Positions 34,920-46,649 of a stretch of DNA of 64,000 nt are shown one piece after another. The stretch's first letter is position 1, and each line of letters begins with the position of its first letter. A program made the position numbers and the translations under genes. The DNA comes from Ailanthus altissimus. Its lineage: Eukaryota; Streptophyta; Magnoliopsida; Sapindales; Simaroubaceae. Where the stretch lies: assembly GCA_946807835.1 (NCBI GenBank), contig OX327702.1:3596001-3660000 (forward strand), in the 5' to 3' direction. The notes under the pieces are model-generated. The model was given only the letters and a program-made list of their open reading frames with translations, had not been told where the DNA came from and searched no databases.

Positions 34920-35060
34920 AAGGTTTTTTAAAAATATGTCCACTGAACTGCCTGGGTTGATGAATACTCTATTGATGTCTATTTCGTCCACTTGTAGCAT
35001 GATTATTAAAGCATCATCATATGGGTACATATTCCCTATATGTCATCCTCGTGAACATTA
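34920..35060 (-). pseudogene. Gypsy protease remnant
   Basis: The minus strand reads PYDDALIIMLQVDEIDINRV then FINPGSSVDIF. The family normally has a DNGSS catalytic motif; here the Asp-Asn pair is Asn-Pro, so the active-site Asp is lost. Confidence 0.75.
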
Positions 35061-35199
35061 TATATATATCCCACATCTAGGGCTTTTTACAATTAAAATG
35101 TTACACATCACTTGGTGTCCCCACCAAAGAATATCAAGAGTAGTTTTTTTTTCCAGTTAGAATATCCAGCTTGTCAGTCCCTTAGCAATTTTTATGGTC

Positions 35200-36700
35200 A
35201 ATTCCTATTGAGGCTAAATCTCTTGGTTTTAAGTCTATCGAGCCTCTTCTATTCATAATCAGCCATGAACTTGTTTTAAGTACTTATTCTTAGTGAGTTG
35301 GTCAATCTGGTCATTTAGGTTATGGCATTCTCTGGTTGTATGGCTGTGGTCTTTGTGAAACTTACACTTCTTGTCTTTGTTATACTTAAACACTGATGTT
35401 CACATAGTGCCCAGCTCATTGAGTAGTCCTTTATCTTTGATGGCCTTAAAGATAATGTCCAAAGAGATTGTAAAAAGAAAATGTGCATCTTGAATTTCAG
35501 CCACTTGGGGTAAAGACCTCATCGATTTAACATTTCACCCCTCATTCATAGGCTATTCCTCTTATAAATACCAACTTAGTTTGGGTAAACGCCTCTATTT
35601 TCTCCCTTTAAATCGTGTCTTCTTTAGAGACCTTGGTATCTCAGTGATCTTCTAAACTTCTTCTTTTAAGTTCACTCTTAGGAATTTATTACAACTAACA
35701 TCTTTGACACCTTTTACTCCTCTATTCTAATATATCTAAGAGCTTTCTTATATGCATCCGAGTAAGTTTGGATGCACTTCTAAAAAATGTAGTACTATAA
35801 CCTATTCAACTATAAAACATCCTTTAATGCTTTCACGATGATAGGTAAGTTGAAGGCTTCGACCTGTATTATCTATCAGTGGGATATTTTTCTTAAACTT
35901 CTTAAAACTCTTAGATTGCCCTTTGGATCTTCCTTAGCTATTTGGGATCCTTAGCTCGATCACAGGTTCATAGGAAATATTCCACCAACTTGTCAATCAA
36001 TTGGCTATACAATCATATGTTTCTATGCTTGAGCCCTTAGTACCACAAAATAGCTTGTCATTTCAATTTTATATGAAAAAGGTCTAACATTTAATTTTGC
36101 CTAAGTCTAATAATGGAAAGAAGATCAGTTACTTAGCCAATATAATGGTTTTGGTATGAGGTCCCGTTGTAGATTACAATGTTAGGCATTTTGAATGAAG
36201 TCGATAGCTTCATTTCTCTAAGACCGTTAGTGAGTGGCAATTTCCTTTCCCTATCATTCTCAACCTATGAAATTGGTTTTCGCTGCTTTCTCATCTCTAT
36301 GAGCTTTGTTAGCCTTTGTTCTATCCTATTTATCTTCTCTTTGAAGGCTTCTTCCCATGATCTATCTTCGATCGCACTTTTTCATCTACTTCTCTACTTT
36401 GCCTTAAGAGTTGTCGAACGATGTGCTTATCCAAGTTTTTGTCCTCTTCCTTTTTTAAGGTATGCCTCCCCACCCTATCTGAATCACCCACATAAGACCT
36501 AGCTAGTACTGAGCACTCTTACCTTCCCCATGGACTTTCACTCTAAGGCCTGATTTCTTTTACTTCATTTGGTTTTCCCCTTTGCACCCATTTTTGCTTT
36601 TTTTTTTTCTAGTAAACCGTCAACTTGTCTCACATACACCATCTGGTGAAGGGACCCTGAGTTCGATAGTTAGCTATACTAGATAGTCATTGTGTTTGAG
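35200..36700 (-). pseudogene. Gypsy gag remnant with CCHC-like motif
   Basis: Around 35370-35315 the minus strand reads FHKDHSHTTRECHNLNDQID, the conserved gag end of Tat-type elements, followed by LTKNKYL. The rest is interrupted by stops. Plus-strand open stretches such as 36179-36502 are antisense shadows of this decayed gag. Confidence 0.75.
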
Positions 36701-37499
36701 AGGCTCTCGATTCTTCTCTGATCTTCATTGAGAATCTAGAGTTCTTCACAAACTTCTTCATTGTCTTTCTTTCTTTTTGGTCACTTCTAGTTCCTTTAAT
36801 AGATATTACATTCATTTTAGATCACTCTATGATCTTTATTAGCAGCTAGAATTCTCTTATTGTTGGTTATGCTCCTTTGCGCCACAACTCTCAAAGTGAA
36901 GTTTCGTGCTATACTCTAATCTAAATTCTTCTCTCTCGCCATCTTCTACTAGGCAGCCTTTTCACTTGGCTTCAAGTTGTTGATTTTAATAGCTTCTTGC
37001 TCTGTTTTCCATAAGCAATGCCAACATGTTGATTATGGATGTTGAACTCTTAGTCAAACTTAAAATTTTTGGTAACTAGATAAATATATATTTCTATGAA
37101 AATTGTATGAATGAGATATTGTTATTTTGTCCAAGATCTCTTGATAATTGAAATCTAATTGTTGCAAATATAGAATCAGGTAAGGCAGTGCCAATAGTGG
37201 TTTTTGGCAAAGACCCTTTGGTTTTTAAGTAAAAAAATTTATTGGTAAATGTGAGAATAAAGGTTTTCAGATAACTTCAGTGTCTAGAATTTGCTTGCTT
37301 GTCCCTTGCATGTGAGATATGATTCTTGAGTATATAGATTCCTTAAGCGGTTAACTCACGTCACATGCTCTTTGATATCGTGGGGTCATGGATGTGGTTT
37401 GCAAATATATAAGTATCGGTTAATCATCTTGTGCTCCGTATTTCTTGAAGGGATGTGGGTGGCATGTTCTTCCAATTTCGAATTCTTTAGCGTATGAGA

Positions 37500-38445
37500 C
37501 AAGTAGCACAATTCTCCCACCCATGGTATTTTTTAGATGGAGAGGTCCTCGAAAATATTAGGAGGCACAAATATGCTCCTCGAGAGGAGGAGTTCAGAGT
37601 TAACAAATACTCAGTAATAAAGAAGGGCACCTCGGTCGTAGATTGAAAGTTTTTGAACTACAAAGTTAGGAGGTAGCGATTAAGCCGTATGATACGCGGA
37701 GAGCTCTGATCGACTTTAATCTACACTTAACCTCTTTGGATTTGCGAGCTGAGCCTTAAATTGATTGCTTCACTCAACTACTTTAGGAGTTTAGTAGACT
37801 GATTCCAGAATCCCGGGGCAACAAGTGTATCTTCGACAGAGTAGATAATCAAGCTGAATTATAAATGGATAGATATTTACTCTAAGCAGATTTTAATTCT
37901 TATCGTAGCAGGCACTTGTCGAAAGAAAAGGGCGGGAAGATAAAAAAAGAAATTAGTATTTGTCAAGAATGATGATAAACGGAAAAGGAGAAAAAAAAAA
38001 AGAAAAAAGAAAAAAGAAAACGACATAGTTTTTTATTCGTTTGTCGTAGTTCACGCTTTGCTCGGCACGGAGCACACAAATAGAATACAAGCGGTTCTTA
38101 CAATTTTTTTACGTGCCTCGTATCGTTGAAACAAAAGCCTCTCCTCGCTTGGACAGCCTGTTTCGATGCTTTGTTACGGGGCCATAGCTCAATTTACACT
38201 AAACCCCAGAACCTCCTCACTCCCAATCATACCGTCACCCCGTAATTAATCACCACCCTCGAGGGCACCACCGTCATTTCAAACTCCACGCTCCGAAACG
38301 GACCCCACAAACAATATCTCACCGGGCCAAACCTCCCCCACTTGGCTTTTTCAAAAAAGAGAATTACTAGATCTACAACAATTTTTTGGAAGCCCTAGTT
38401 TCATTTCGATCCCGTCGTTTTGATCGGAATTTCGGGTTCAAAAAA
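37500..38445 (+). promoter_or_regulatory. Upstream and 5' leader region of the LIMR/LMBR1-like gene
   Basis: From about 38040 the base composition shifts to GC-richer, non-transposon sequence. A purine-only-like tract (AGAAAAAAGAAAAAAG) lies at 37990-38025. The 250 bases before the start codon are C-rich and lack any ATG in frame. No firm TATA box is assigned. The boundary with the decayed gypsy LTR region is unclear. Confidence 0.4.
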
Positions 38446-41400
38446 ATGGGCGATTTTAACCTCGCTCTGGTGATCGTCGCCATAGTTGTGTGCATTTTGG
38501 TTTTTATTTTCAATGTCTATCTACTCGTCAACTACCAGCATCCGGACGATGCAAACCAGGCGTATTTTCCGAAATTCGTCGTCGTTTTGGGGCTCTCCCT
38601 CGCCGCAATTTCTATTCTTATGTTGCCAGCTGACGTGGCCAACCGGCAGGCTTGTAGGCACTCTCTTTACAACGGCGCCTGTAATCTGACGTTGCCGATG
38701 AAGGATCTCTGGCTCGCTATTTATATTATCGATGCGGTGCTTGTGTTCTTCGTGATCCCCTTCGCTATGTTCTTCTACGAAGGCGACCAGGATAAGTCCG
38801 TACACCACTCTAGGGTTTAATTAAAAATTAAGTCATTATTTTGTCTATGTTTATTACCTGTTACTAATAATGTGATAACTTTTGCGTTTATTTTGTTTTT
38901 TTATTTTCCTAATGACAGGACTGTTGGCAAAAGGATCAAGAGCGCTTTATTGTGGGTGATAACGACTGCTATTGTCTGTGCTCTTGTACTTGGCATTTTG
39001 TACGGTTAGTGCTTCGTTTTCCTTTTTTTCCGAATTACAAAATTGCATTATTTCTTGTTAATAAGTAAATTTTCCCCTTAATTGAGCTATTTTCATGTGC
39101 TAGAGTTTATTGGATTGAATTTTAGAGTATTTTTAGAGTGTGCAATTTAGCAGAATTTTTTTTGAGTGAAGTGTATTTTGGATTTTACAATTTAAGAATC
39201 CTGTCAAAATAACTAATTATGTTGGTAATGGTGTATGGGGAATTAATTTCTTGTGAAGCTTTTTGTTAACATTTATGTGATAGCAGATGGGAATTGCATT
39301 TCCTTTTCAGCTGTTGTTCAGTTCTAGGAGTTTTAGTGCCTGTTTGAGCGGTCATTTCCATTTCAACTATAGTCTCTAGGTATTTTCTGAATTCATTTCT
39401 TAAAACACACGGACATGCATAGGAAATTATGCATGCTGCAAAAGTAAAAAATCAGAATTGTTTAGTTTTTGTCTGTTAACTAATAACTGTGGTTCAATGT
39501 TATGGGTAGATTTTTTGATTGCACATAACTGTCAGTATTTTCAGATTTTAATTTGTCTGTATAAGTGAAAGAGGCATTTGGAATACTTTTTTCCCCCTTC
39601 ACTTTTCTAATTTGTTGAATAAGTTTTTGTGTTTTGAATCAATTGTGTACAGGTCTTACTGGTTTTATACTTTTGTTGTATAATAGGTCTAGTTGGGAAA
39701 GTTGACTTCAGTGTTAGGCACCTCTCTTCAGCCACGACAAATTTTCCAACTACTTGGGAATTCAATAGTGCTCAACAATGTATTGGAAATAATGCACGTC
39801 AGGTTATGTCTCCATATTTTATGTGATATATATCATTTACTGTTCATCCCATTATAATATTTTTGTTTCCTTGGAATGCTGTAATAGGCATTATTGAACT
39901 GATTTGATTTTTTTTTGTTGTCTTTTCATATCATACAGTGCTCAGCATATTTGGCAAATGATTCATCCGAAAAAACATGGACAATGCGCACTACCTTTCC
40001 AGAATATGTTGTTGCTCTTGCCACAATTGTTGGATCTGTACTTTTTGCGGTATATCTTTGCAAAACTTTAAACATATAATTTCTATGAGAAATCACTTTA
40101 TCTTGTCTCCAGATGTATCTGTACTGCTCATTTTGTCTATATCAATGATTTGGAGAGATGTAGTCTTGATGTTGAGTTATCTGTGATGAAGAGATTTCTT
40201 TTCAGTATCTTTATATTTTTCATGAATATTAATTGTAAGTTGTGAGGACATGCCTCATTTATGTTCCGCAGAGATTAGATTCCTCATTTTTTTTTGTTTT
40301 GCGGGAATATATTACTTACTCTCCCTCTGCAAAATGTCAGATATTTGGTGGTGTTGGTATTGCTTGTTTGCCCCTGGGACTCATCTTTTCATTCATTCGA
40401 CGTCCGAAGGCTGTCATCACTCGCTCACAGTATATTAAGGTGCTCTGGATTTCATGCTATGTAGCCATGTGAATTCACATCCAATGGCTGATATATCAAT
40501 GTCATAGTGGGTTACTGATAGTCCTTTTGATCTTTAGGAAGCAACTGAACTAGGTAAGAAAGCAAGAGAATTGAAAAAGGCAGCTGATGCACTTCATCAG
40601 GAAGAAAGAAGTGGTAGTAAGGGTAGAAAATGGCGGAAAAATGTGAAGTCAGTAGAAAAGGTGTGAAATCTTTATTTCTGCAATTCATGAAGTTTTCTTT
40701 TGTTTTGGGAATCCATATTGTTTGCTTGTGGTATCTATCACATTGTCTGGTTAGCTTACTACATGAATCATGAGGTTGTTTGTTTTGACAAGAGTCAGCC
40801 CCTTACAAGTTCTTGGCCTGGGCGAAGAACTAATAAGTTGGGCAGTGTTGAGTGAATAAAAGTTTGATTCTCTGAGCAGTAGGTCTTGATACCTAAATTT
40901 AGTCATTGGAATTTATTTCTTCCTGGTTTGACTTTGCTGCAGGAGCTGTTTCAGTTGGAAGAAGATGTAAAGCTTTTGGAAGAGATGTATCCTCAAGGAG
41001 AAAAGGTGATGAGCTTGATTTGCAGATTTTAACATGCACTGAATAATTGCTTCTGAATTTTTCCCCCTTTTCCATTCATAACTCCTTGTGTCACTTTTTC
41101 AGGCTGAGACTACGTGGGCCTTGACTATTCTTGGCTACTTGGCCAAACTTATATTGGGAATCATAGGGTAAGTGCTGATATTACAATTATGTCGCTTTTT
41201 GTGTAGATGTTCATGGCTATTGTTGATCTCTTGAACCTGTTTATTTTTTTTACTGTCAACTCAGTTTGTGGGGAGTCTTGTTTATGTTCAGAAATGTCAT
41301 GATCTGTATGCTAGGCAAATTTTGAAGAAAGAGCATTTTGTTCGAATTGCTGATAACTCTTGGCAAATTTTTGAGGTCAGCATAGCATAAACTGAATTGA

Positions 41401-43065
41401 AAATTGTGGCAGAAATTCAGTATGTAACTAAATGGTGCTATGCTCTTGTTATAATCACAACATATTACTTCATCTGAAAGTAATGAAATTTGTTTGAATT
41501 TGTTTAATGGAGTTAAGGAAGCAAATTAACCTTACATTTATATGGTAGGTAGAGAAAATTCAGCTTTTGAATTGTATAACGTCATGTTTTCTGCTCCCAC
41601 TGCTCTTAACATTGCTTGTTCTCATTCCAATCTGCAGTATCATTAGAGGGTTTTTGTCTGCCTTATTATCAAATAACAACCCTTTAATACATTTCTTGAG
41701 TTTAAATTTTTGTGGCACGGTAGTGCTGGCAAGTATTTGAAATTTGACCAACATGGATCTGTTTTAGCTGTCCCATTATGCATTAATCTTCTGAAAACTT
41801 TGATCAGTTATATTGAATCTAAGATCTTTTTCTTGTTATCAGTTTGATTGTTTCAGTGGCTTGGGTTGCTCATATTGTCATATATCTATTGATTAATCCG
41901 CCTCTTCATCCTTTCCTGAATGAGGTTTTCATCAAGCTGGATGATGTTTGGGGTAATTTTTCGATACCTTTTAGTCCCTTTTTCATCTTTCATTTTTCTT
42001 GTACATGAATCTTATTTTGGCATGTGTTCTATGCTACTGTGACAGGTCTTCTGGGTACTGCAGCATTTGCATTCTTCTGTTTCTACCTTCTGCTTGCAGT
42101 GATTGCAGGGGCAATGATGCTGGGTCTGAGATTGGTTTTCATTACAATTCATCCAATGAAGTAATGAAATTTTCTGTGACAATATTTTGTTTAAGTTTAT
42201 ATATATTATTGGAGGCATACATTCTTTATGATGATTGCTCACCAACTGCATGGATTTGTTCACAGGTGGGGAGCCACACTAATGAACTCTTTTCTTTTCA
42301 ATGTGGGACTCATTCTCCTATGCTCAATCAGGTTGGCATCTTTGATCCTCAATTCTTCCTTTTTGATAATATTTTCTAGGATGTCTTATTAATATTTACC
42401 TATCAGTTTTGGCACATACTCAATATTTTATTATGTTGTGTATAATTTAAATGCTTGTGGGTGTCAAAAAAAGAATAATCATGTTTGATTCCATGTTTTC
42501 TCAAGTTCTTCAATATATTAATTAAAGTTCTTTATGTTGTTATTTAACACTCAAAAAACAATCCCTATACTTGTTTAGAATGCCTAGAAGCCACTTTGCA
42601 TTATGCTAGCAGAAAAACTTGTTTCTGAATCTATCTTATTCAGAGTTTTTCCTGGTTTCTGCATTTCAGTGTGATCCAATTCTGTGCCACAGCATTTGGA
42701 TACTATGCTCAAGCAACTTCTGCTCAAGAAATATTTGGTCATACATTGCAGTCTCTTCGTGGAATTAAATACTTGTACAAGTGAGTTGCTGTGTTTGCAA
42801 AAATTGTGTTATTTTGATTAGTCATTCTGCTGTACTGACATTTTATGTTGATTATTGAACTACAGGTACAACGTCTTCCAAATTGCTTTCATTGTGCTTG
42901 CGGGATTAACCTTTGTTTATTATGCTGCTTTTGTAAGTTTCCAACTCTCCTATTGCGTGTCATTATGTTTTTCTTCTTACCTATGAGTATAATTGGTTGA
43001 ATCTTATGTTTATTCAGGGGTGGAGGAGAAAAAAACCTAGTGGCAGGTTCCAATTGTCCTCATAA
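38446..43065 (+). CDS. LIMR family / LMBR1-like multi-pass membrane protein, 14 exons, apparently intact
   Basis: Exons: 38446-38795, 38919-39004, 39687-39802, 39939-40049, 40341-40439, 40538-40660, 40943-41005, 41103-41167, 41843-41952, 42046-42160, 42266-42331, 42670-42780, 42866-42932, 43018-43065. All junctions are GT-AG and phases agree. The sum is 1530 nt, or 509 residues, the length I recall for Arabidopsis LIMR proteins. It starts [15 protein letters not shown] and ends [11 protein letters not shown]. Hydrophobic segments lie near residues 6-28, 42-62, 86-110, 125-146, 207-240 and then in the C-terminal half. A charged, probably coiled-coil cytosolic loop occupies residues 255-316 (exons 6-7). 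The family consists of multi-pass membrane proteins related to LMBR1 and the lipocalin receptor LIMR; the plant function is not established. The first ATG is used; the frame is open upstream without an ATG. Confidence 0.95.
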
Positions 43066-44014
43066 AAGTTGATTTCCCTAGAATATGCACCTATGTAGAG
43101 CTGTTGGAATTTCAAAGTTTTATGATCCCATTGAAGTGTGTTTCATATTCGGATGTTTATGGCCTAGTTTTGTTTCTGGTCAAATGCTTTAATGTAGGCA
43201 TATATCGTCTGACAAAAAGTGGTTGCTGTAGTTGGAGCAGCATGCGATTGCTGCTATATGTTTCTTATTGATTCCCCCTTTTGTATGTATTATTCTTGTT
43301 TCATTTGCCATATACTTTTGGTTTATGGATGTAACTGAGATATCTGCAGCGGATATGGAAGCTACGTTTGTAGAAATTGCCTTAATGTAATATAGTCATT
43401 GAGAATGAGTTTTATGATCAACTATCTTGTTATCATTCCTTTCTGCAATATCTTTTTACCAGAGTTTCTTTTTTTAATTTTTTTTTTTCTTATGAACACC
43501 AACATTCAAGCTGGATGGCAATTGGGACAACAAATCAGGTCCGACGTTGTGGTGCAACTACGAGATGTTGATCCAAGATGTCACAAATGAATTGACTTAT
43601 TTGAAAAAAGCCTTCTTTTTTTTTTTTGGGAAAATCTATCTCCAATTTGGTGCTGCATGATTTTACTTTATGAAAACTCCTAATTATTCTTTTAAAGGTC
43701 ATTATAAATTATTTGCTTGCCGCTAAATGACCCGGGACTTATAGTCATCTTATTAACTTTTGTGGTTGCATTGTTATCAAGCAAAAGGAAGGCTAGAATG
43801 CATTGAAAGTACTATGCCATTCATATGATGATCTGTGGTACTATTTTGAACTCCTTTAATTCTGAAAGACAGGTACAATGTTGAAGTGCATTTTTGGATT
43901 CACAAAATCCATCCAAATTGAAGGAAAAACGCATTCAGAAATGAGAGCTGGAAGTGCCAGGACTGTATGTAATCAAAGGCTTTCTTTTTGTTACAGAAAT
44001 GTCTTTATTAACAT
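43066..44014. other. Intergenic/3' UTR region between convergent genes
   Basis: Downstream of the LIMR-like stop the sequence is T-rich and plausible 3' UTR. The esterase remnant converges from the other strand and its stop is at 44015. A 63-codon open stretch at 43399-43590 has no recognisable motif. Confidence 0.5.
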
Positions 44015-44338
44015 CTAATCCCACGGCAGATCTATGTGGATGTTCATGTCAGAAATGTTCATATTGGTCTTGCCGTCAGGAGCAACGGGATCATAGGGCG
44101 AATCCTCCGCAAATTCAGGTGGCAACGATCTCCAGTGCAGACTTGGTTCCCACTCAGCTTCTTTGAGGACCTTCAGAATTTCTTTAACCACAATCTTGCT
44201 CCCCTCAGATGAAAGGTGTACCCCATCCCTGCAACAGAAACAAGAGGCCAGTGCACGATAACAAAGCAAGTTATATTCAAAACACTGAGCTTTACAAGTA
44301 TGAATATGAAGATTAGGTTATGAACTTGGTTTAACTTG

Positions 44339-44831
44339 TGTCATGCCCTAAATATTCTCGAAGTGTTTTCCTTAAATATTTGGGGGGCGCCAAGCTTCCT
44401 AGAGGCTATTTGAACTCGTGGAGCATTATGGATATGAGTTTTTAAAAAGTTTATTGACTTGGGTGGACAAATGGGCCAAACTCATTACTTGGTGGACATG
44501 GAAAGTCGTAGAATGGAAAATATTTCATTAAATATTCGATGGCATCTTAGAATTGTTTTAGCATATATTTTCATCTTTATTGTATGTTATTAGATCATTA
44601 TATAGTTTTGTAAATCCTAATCATTCATTGTATAAAGCTAGTGTTGTATATAGGGGAGACTTTTAGTTGAGTCAAACCATCTTAGCTTGTATCTTTCTTT
44701 AGTTATCTAAAAGAGCATTTTCTCAAACAATTGATGTGTATGCTTTGTTATTTCTTTATTTGGTTATTCTTTTATATGCTGCTTAACACTTAAAGCACTA
44801 AGATCACACGATTTTGAAAAAGTTCATGACA
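44339..44831 (+). mobile_element. 5' LTR of the chromovirus
   Basis: Starts TGTCATGCCC and ends TTCATGACA, 493 bp. It is followed immediately by TTTGGTATTAAAGCGGG, a decayed initiator-Met tRNA primer site. Homologous to 50467-50904. Confidence 0.85.
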
Positions 44832-44858
44832 TTTGGTATTAAAGCGGGTTGAAAGAAA

Positions 44859-46370
44859 ATGACAAAAGACACGACAACATCATTTGAGATGATTGACAGT
44901 AAAGGTAGAGACCCCAAAGCTAAGAATAAAAAGAAGTTTAATACTATTGGCAAGTTTGTTGATCTTAGCCATAATTTGGGGATCATAGTGAAGAAGCTTA
45001 GTGGCAATGTGGGTAAGATGATGGATCACCTATAGGAGTTAGAGCAAACCATGGAAAAGCTCAAAGGGGACTTATGCACAATTTCATTAAGCATGTGAAA
45101 ACGGAGCTCTTAGGCTTTAAGGTGGAGAAAAGAGTTAGTTACCTCAATATTGTGAATGCTATAGCCAAATTGTTGGATAGAGTAATTTAAAGAATTGAAA
45201 TGCACTTCGAGACTTAGCGCGGTAAGATAAATTTTTCGGTAGCATATCTTGACAATTTCGATATTGTTCTTGGTATGAACTTTTTGTGGCAGTTTGATGT
45301 GGTGCCACTTTTTTGACATAATTATGTATGCAATTTAAAGGGAGGACCTTGCATAGTGTAAGCGGTAGATAAGTCCAAAGGTGGGCAACCCAAGGTGAAC
45401 AACAACCAACCTAACAAAAATGGGTAAAAATAGTAAGGAGAAGACATATCTATGCATCGTATAAGAGACGGATGACGGGGTAAAAATGGGAAAAAATTAG
45501 TTACTGAAAAATATTGCGAGAGTGCTCGAGGATCATAAAGACGTAATACTAGATAAAAATTACCACCAAGATGGGCAATCAATCATAAGATAGAATTAGA
45601 GTTATCAACTAAACCTCCAACCAAAACATCTTAATCAAATGTCTCCATCAGAATTAGTAGAGTTGCAGAGGTAGCTTAGGATTCATCCAACCATCCAAAG
45701 TGTCATATGGTGTGATAGTGCTTTTTCAATGCAAGCTTGACAGTTCACTATAATTGTGTATAGACTATTTAGCTTTGAACAAAGTCATAATCCAAAATAG
45801 GCATCCCATTTCCTTAATTGCTGACTTGTTTGATAAATTGAGGTAGATGAAGTACTTTTCAAAGCTAAATTTTTTGTCAGGTTACCATCAAGTGTTTATA
45901 GCCGAGGTTGATAAGTAAAGACTACATATGTAACGTGTTACAAGGCGTTCGAGTTTCTTGTCATATCATTTAGCCTCACTAATGCACCAACCATATTTTA
46001 CATCTTAATGAGCAATGTTCCCTACCCTTTCCTTGACAAATTCATTGTTGTGTACCTAGACAACATTAATGATCTACAACAACACTCTTAAAAAGCATGT
46101 GAAGCATCTACGAACTATTTTGAAGGTGCTTCCCAAGTATGAGTTGTATGTGAAAAAAGGAGAAGTGCTTTTTCGCCAAGTCAGAGGTGAATTTTTTAGG
46201 CTATAAGATCAATGAGGGTAAGTTATCAATGGATTGGGAGGCACCTACGAGAGTTACTAATGGATTGAGAGGCATTCATAAGAGTTATTGAGCTATGGTC
46301 TTTTCTCAGGTTAGTCAACTACTACTAGAATTCACCAAAAGCTATTTCATCATTGTTACACCCCTTACCA
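44859..46370 (+). pseudogene. Chromovirus gag, protease and RT remnants
   Basis: A gag-like frame starts at 44859 (TKDTTTSFEMIDSKGRDPK). Around 45240-45290 YLDNFDIVLGMNFLWQFDVV matches the protease-RT linker motif ILGMDWL. From about 45925, TYVTCYKAFEFLVISF, LTNAPTIF and VVYLDNI (normally VYLDDI, so the second catalytic Asp is Asn) mark the RT. The frame ends with the VSQLLLEFTKSYFIIVTPL block at about 46360. Confidence 0.75.
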
Positions 46371-46649
46371 AATGTCACAAACCTGCCTATAAAAACAACC
46401 AAAGAAAGAAAAAACAAGGCACGTACACTAACAGTTTGAGAAAATGCTTTTTTACATAATTAAACTTTTGATGTTTTTGATGTACAATAATTTCTATATG
46501 CCTATTATTTATCTGCAACCTGTGATCAGAAAAAAGGCAAGTTTGATTTAGCTCAACTAAAGACCTCTCCTAATTATAACATTAGCTCTATGCAATGAAT
46601 GACTAGGATTTGTAAAACTATACAATGATCTAATGGTGTTTAATAAAGA

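Larger units (their letters stand above)
26000..37500 (-). mobile_element. Decayed Tat-like Ty3/gypsy element (minus) broken by nested solo LTRs
   Basis: Reading leftward on the minus strand: gag with a CCHC-like motif (about 36700-35200), protease (about 35060-34920), RT first part (32260-31872), RT second part with YLDD (26674-26400) and RNase H start (about 26350-26000). The RT halves join exactly when the insert 26680-31866 and one CTCTA are removed, and the LTR at 32659-34688 interrupts the body between RT and protease. All frames are broken. The terminal LTRs are not clearly defined; the right one may lie in 36950-37900. Confidence 0.85.

Noticed and set aside
36179..36502. 107-codon plus-strand frame with hydrophobic residues
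   Set aside because: It lies antisense to the gag remnant of the gypsy element and has no membrane-protein family pattern beyond AT-rich hydrophobicity.
38386..38445. Upstream extension of the LIMR-like frame
   Set aside because: The frame is open but starts at TTG. The first ATG (38446) gives the family N-terminus MGDFNLAL and the expected 509 residues.
40242..40472. Plus-strand frames over intron 4 and exon 5 of the LIMR-like gene
   Set aside because: They read through a GT-AG intron in the wrong frame; the spliced model explains the conserved residues.
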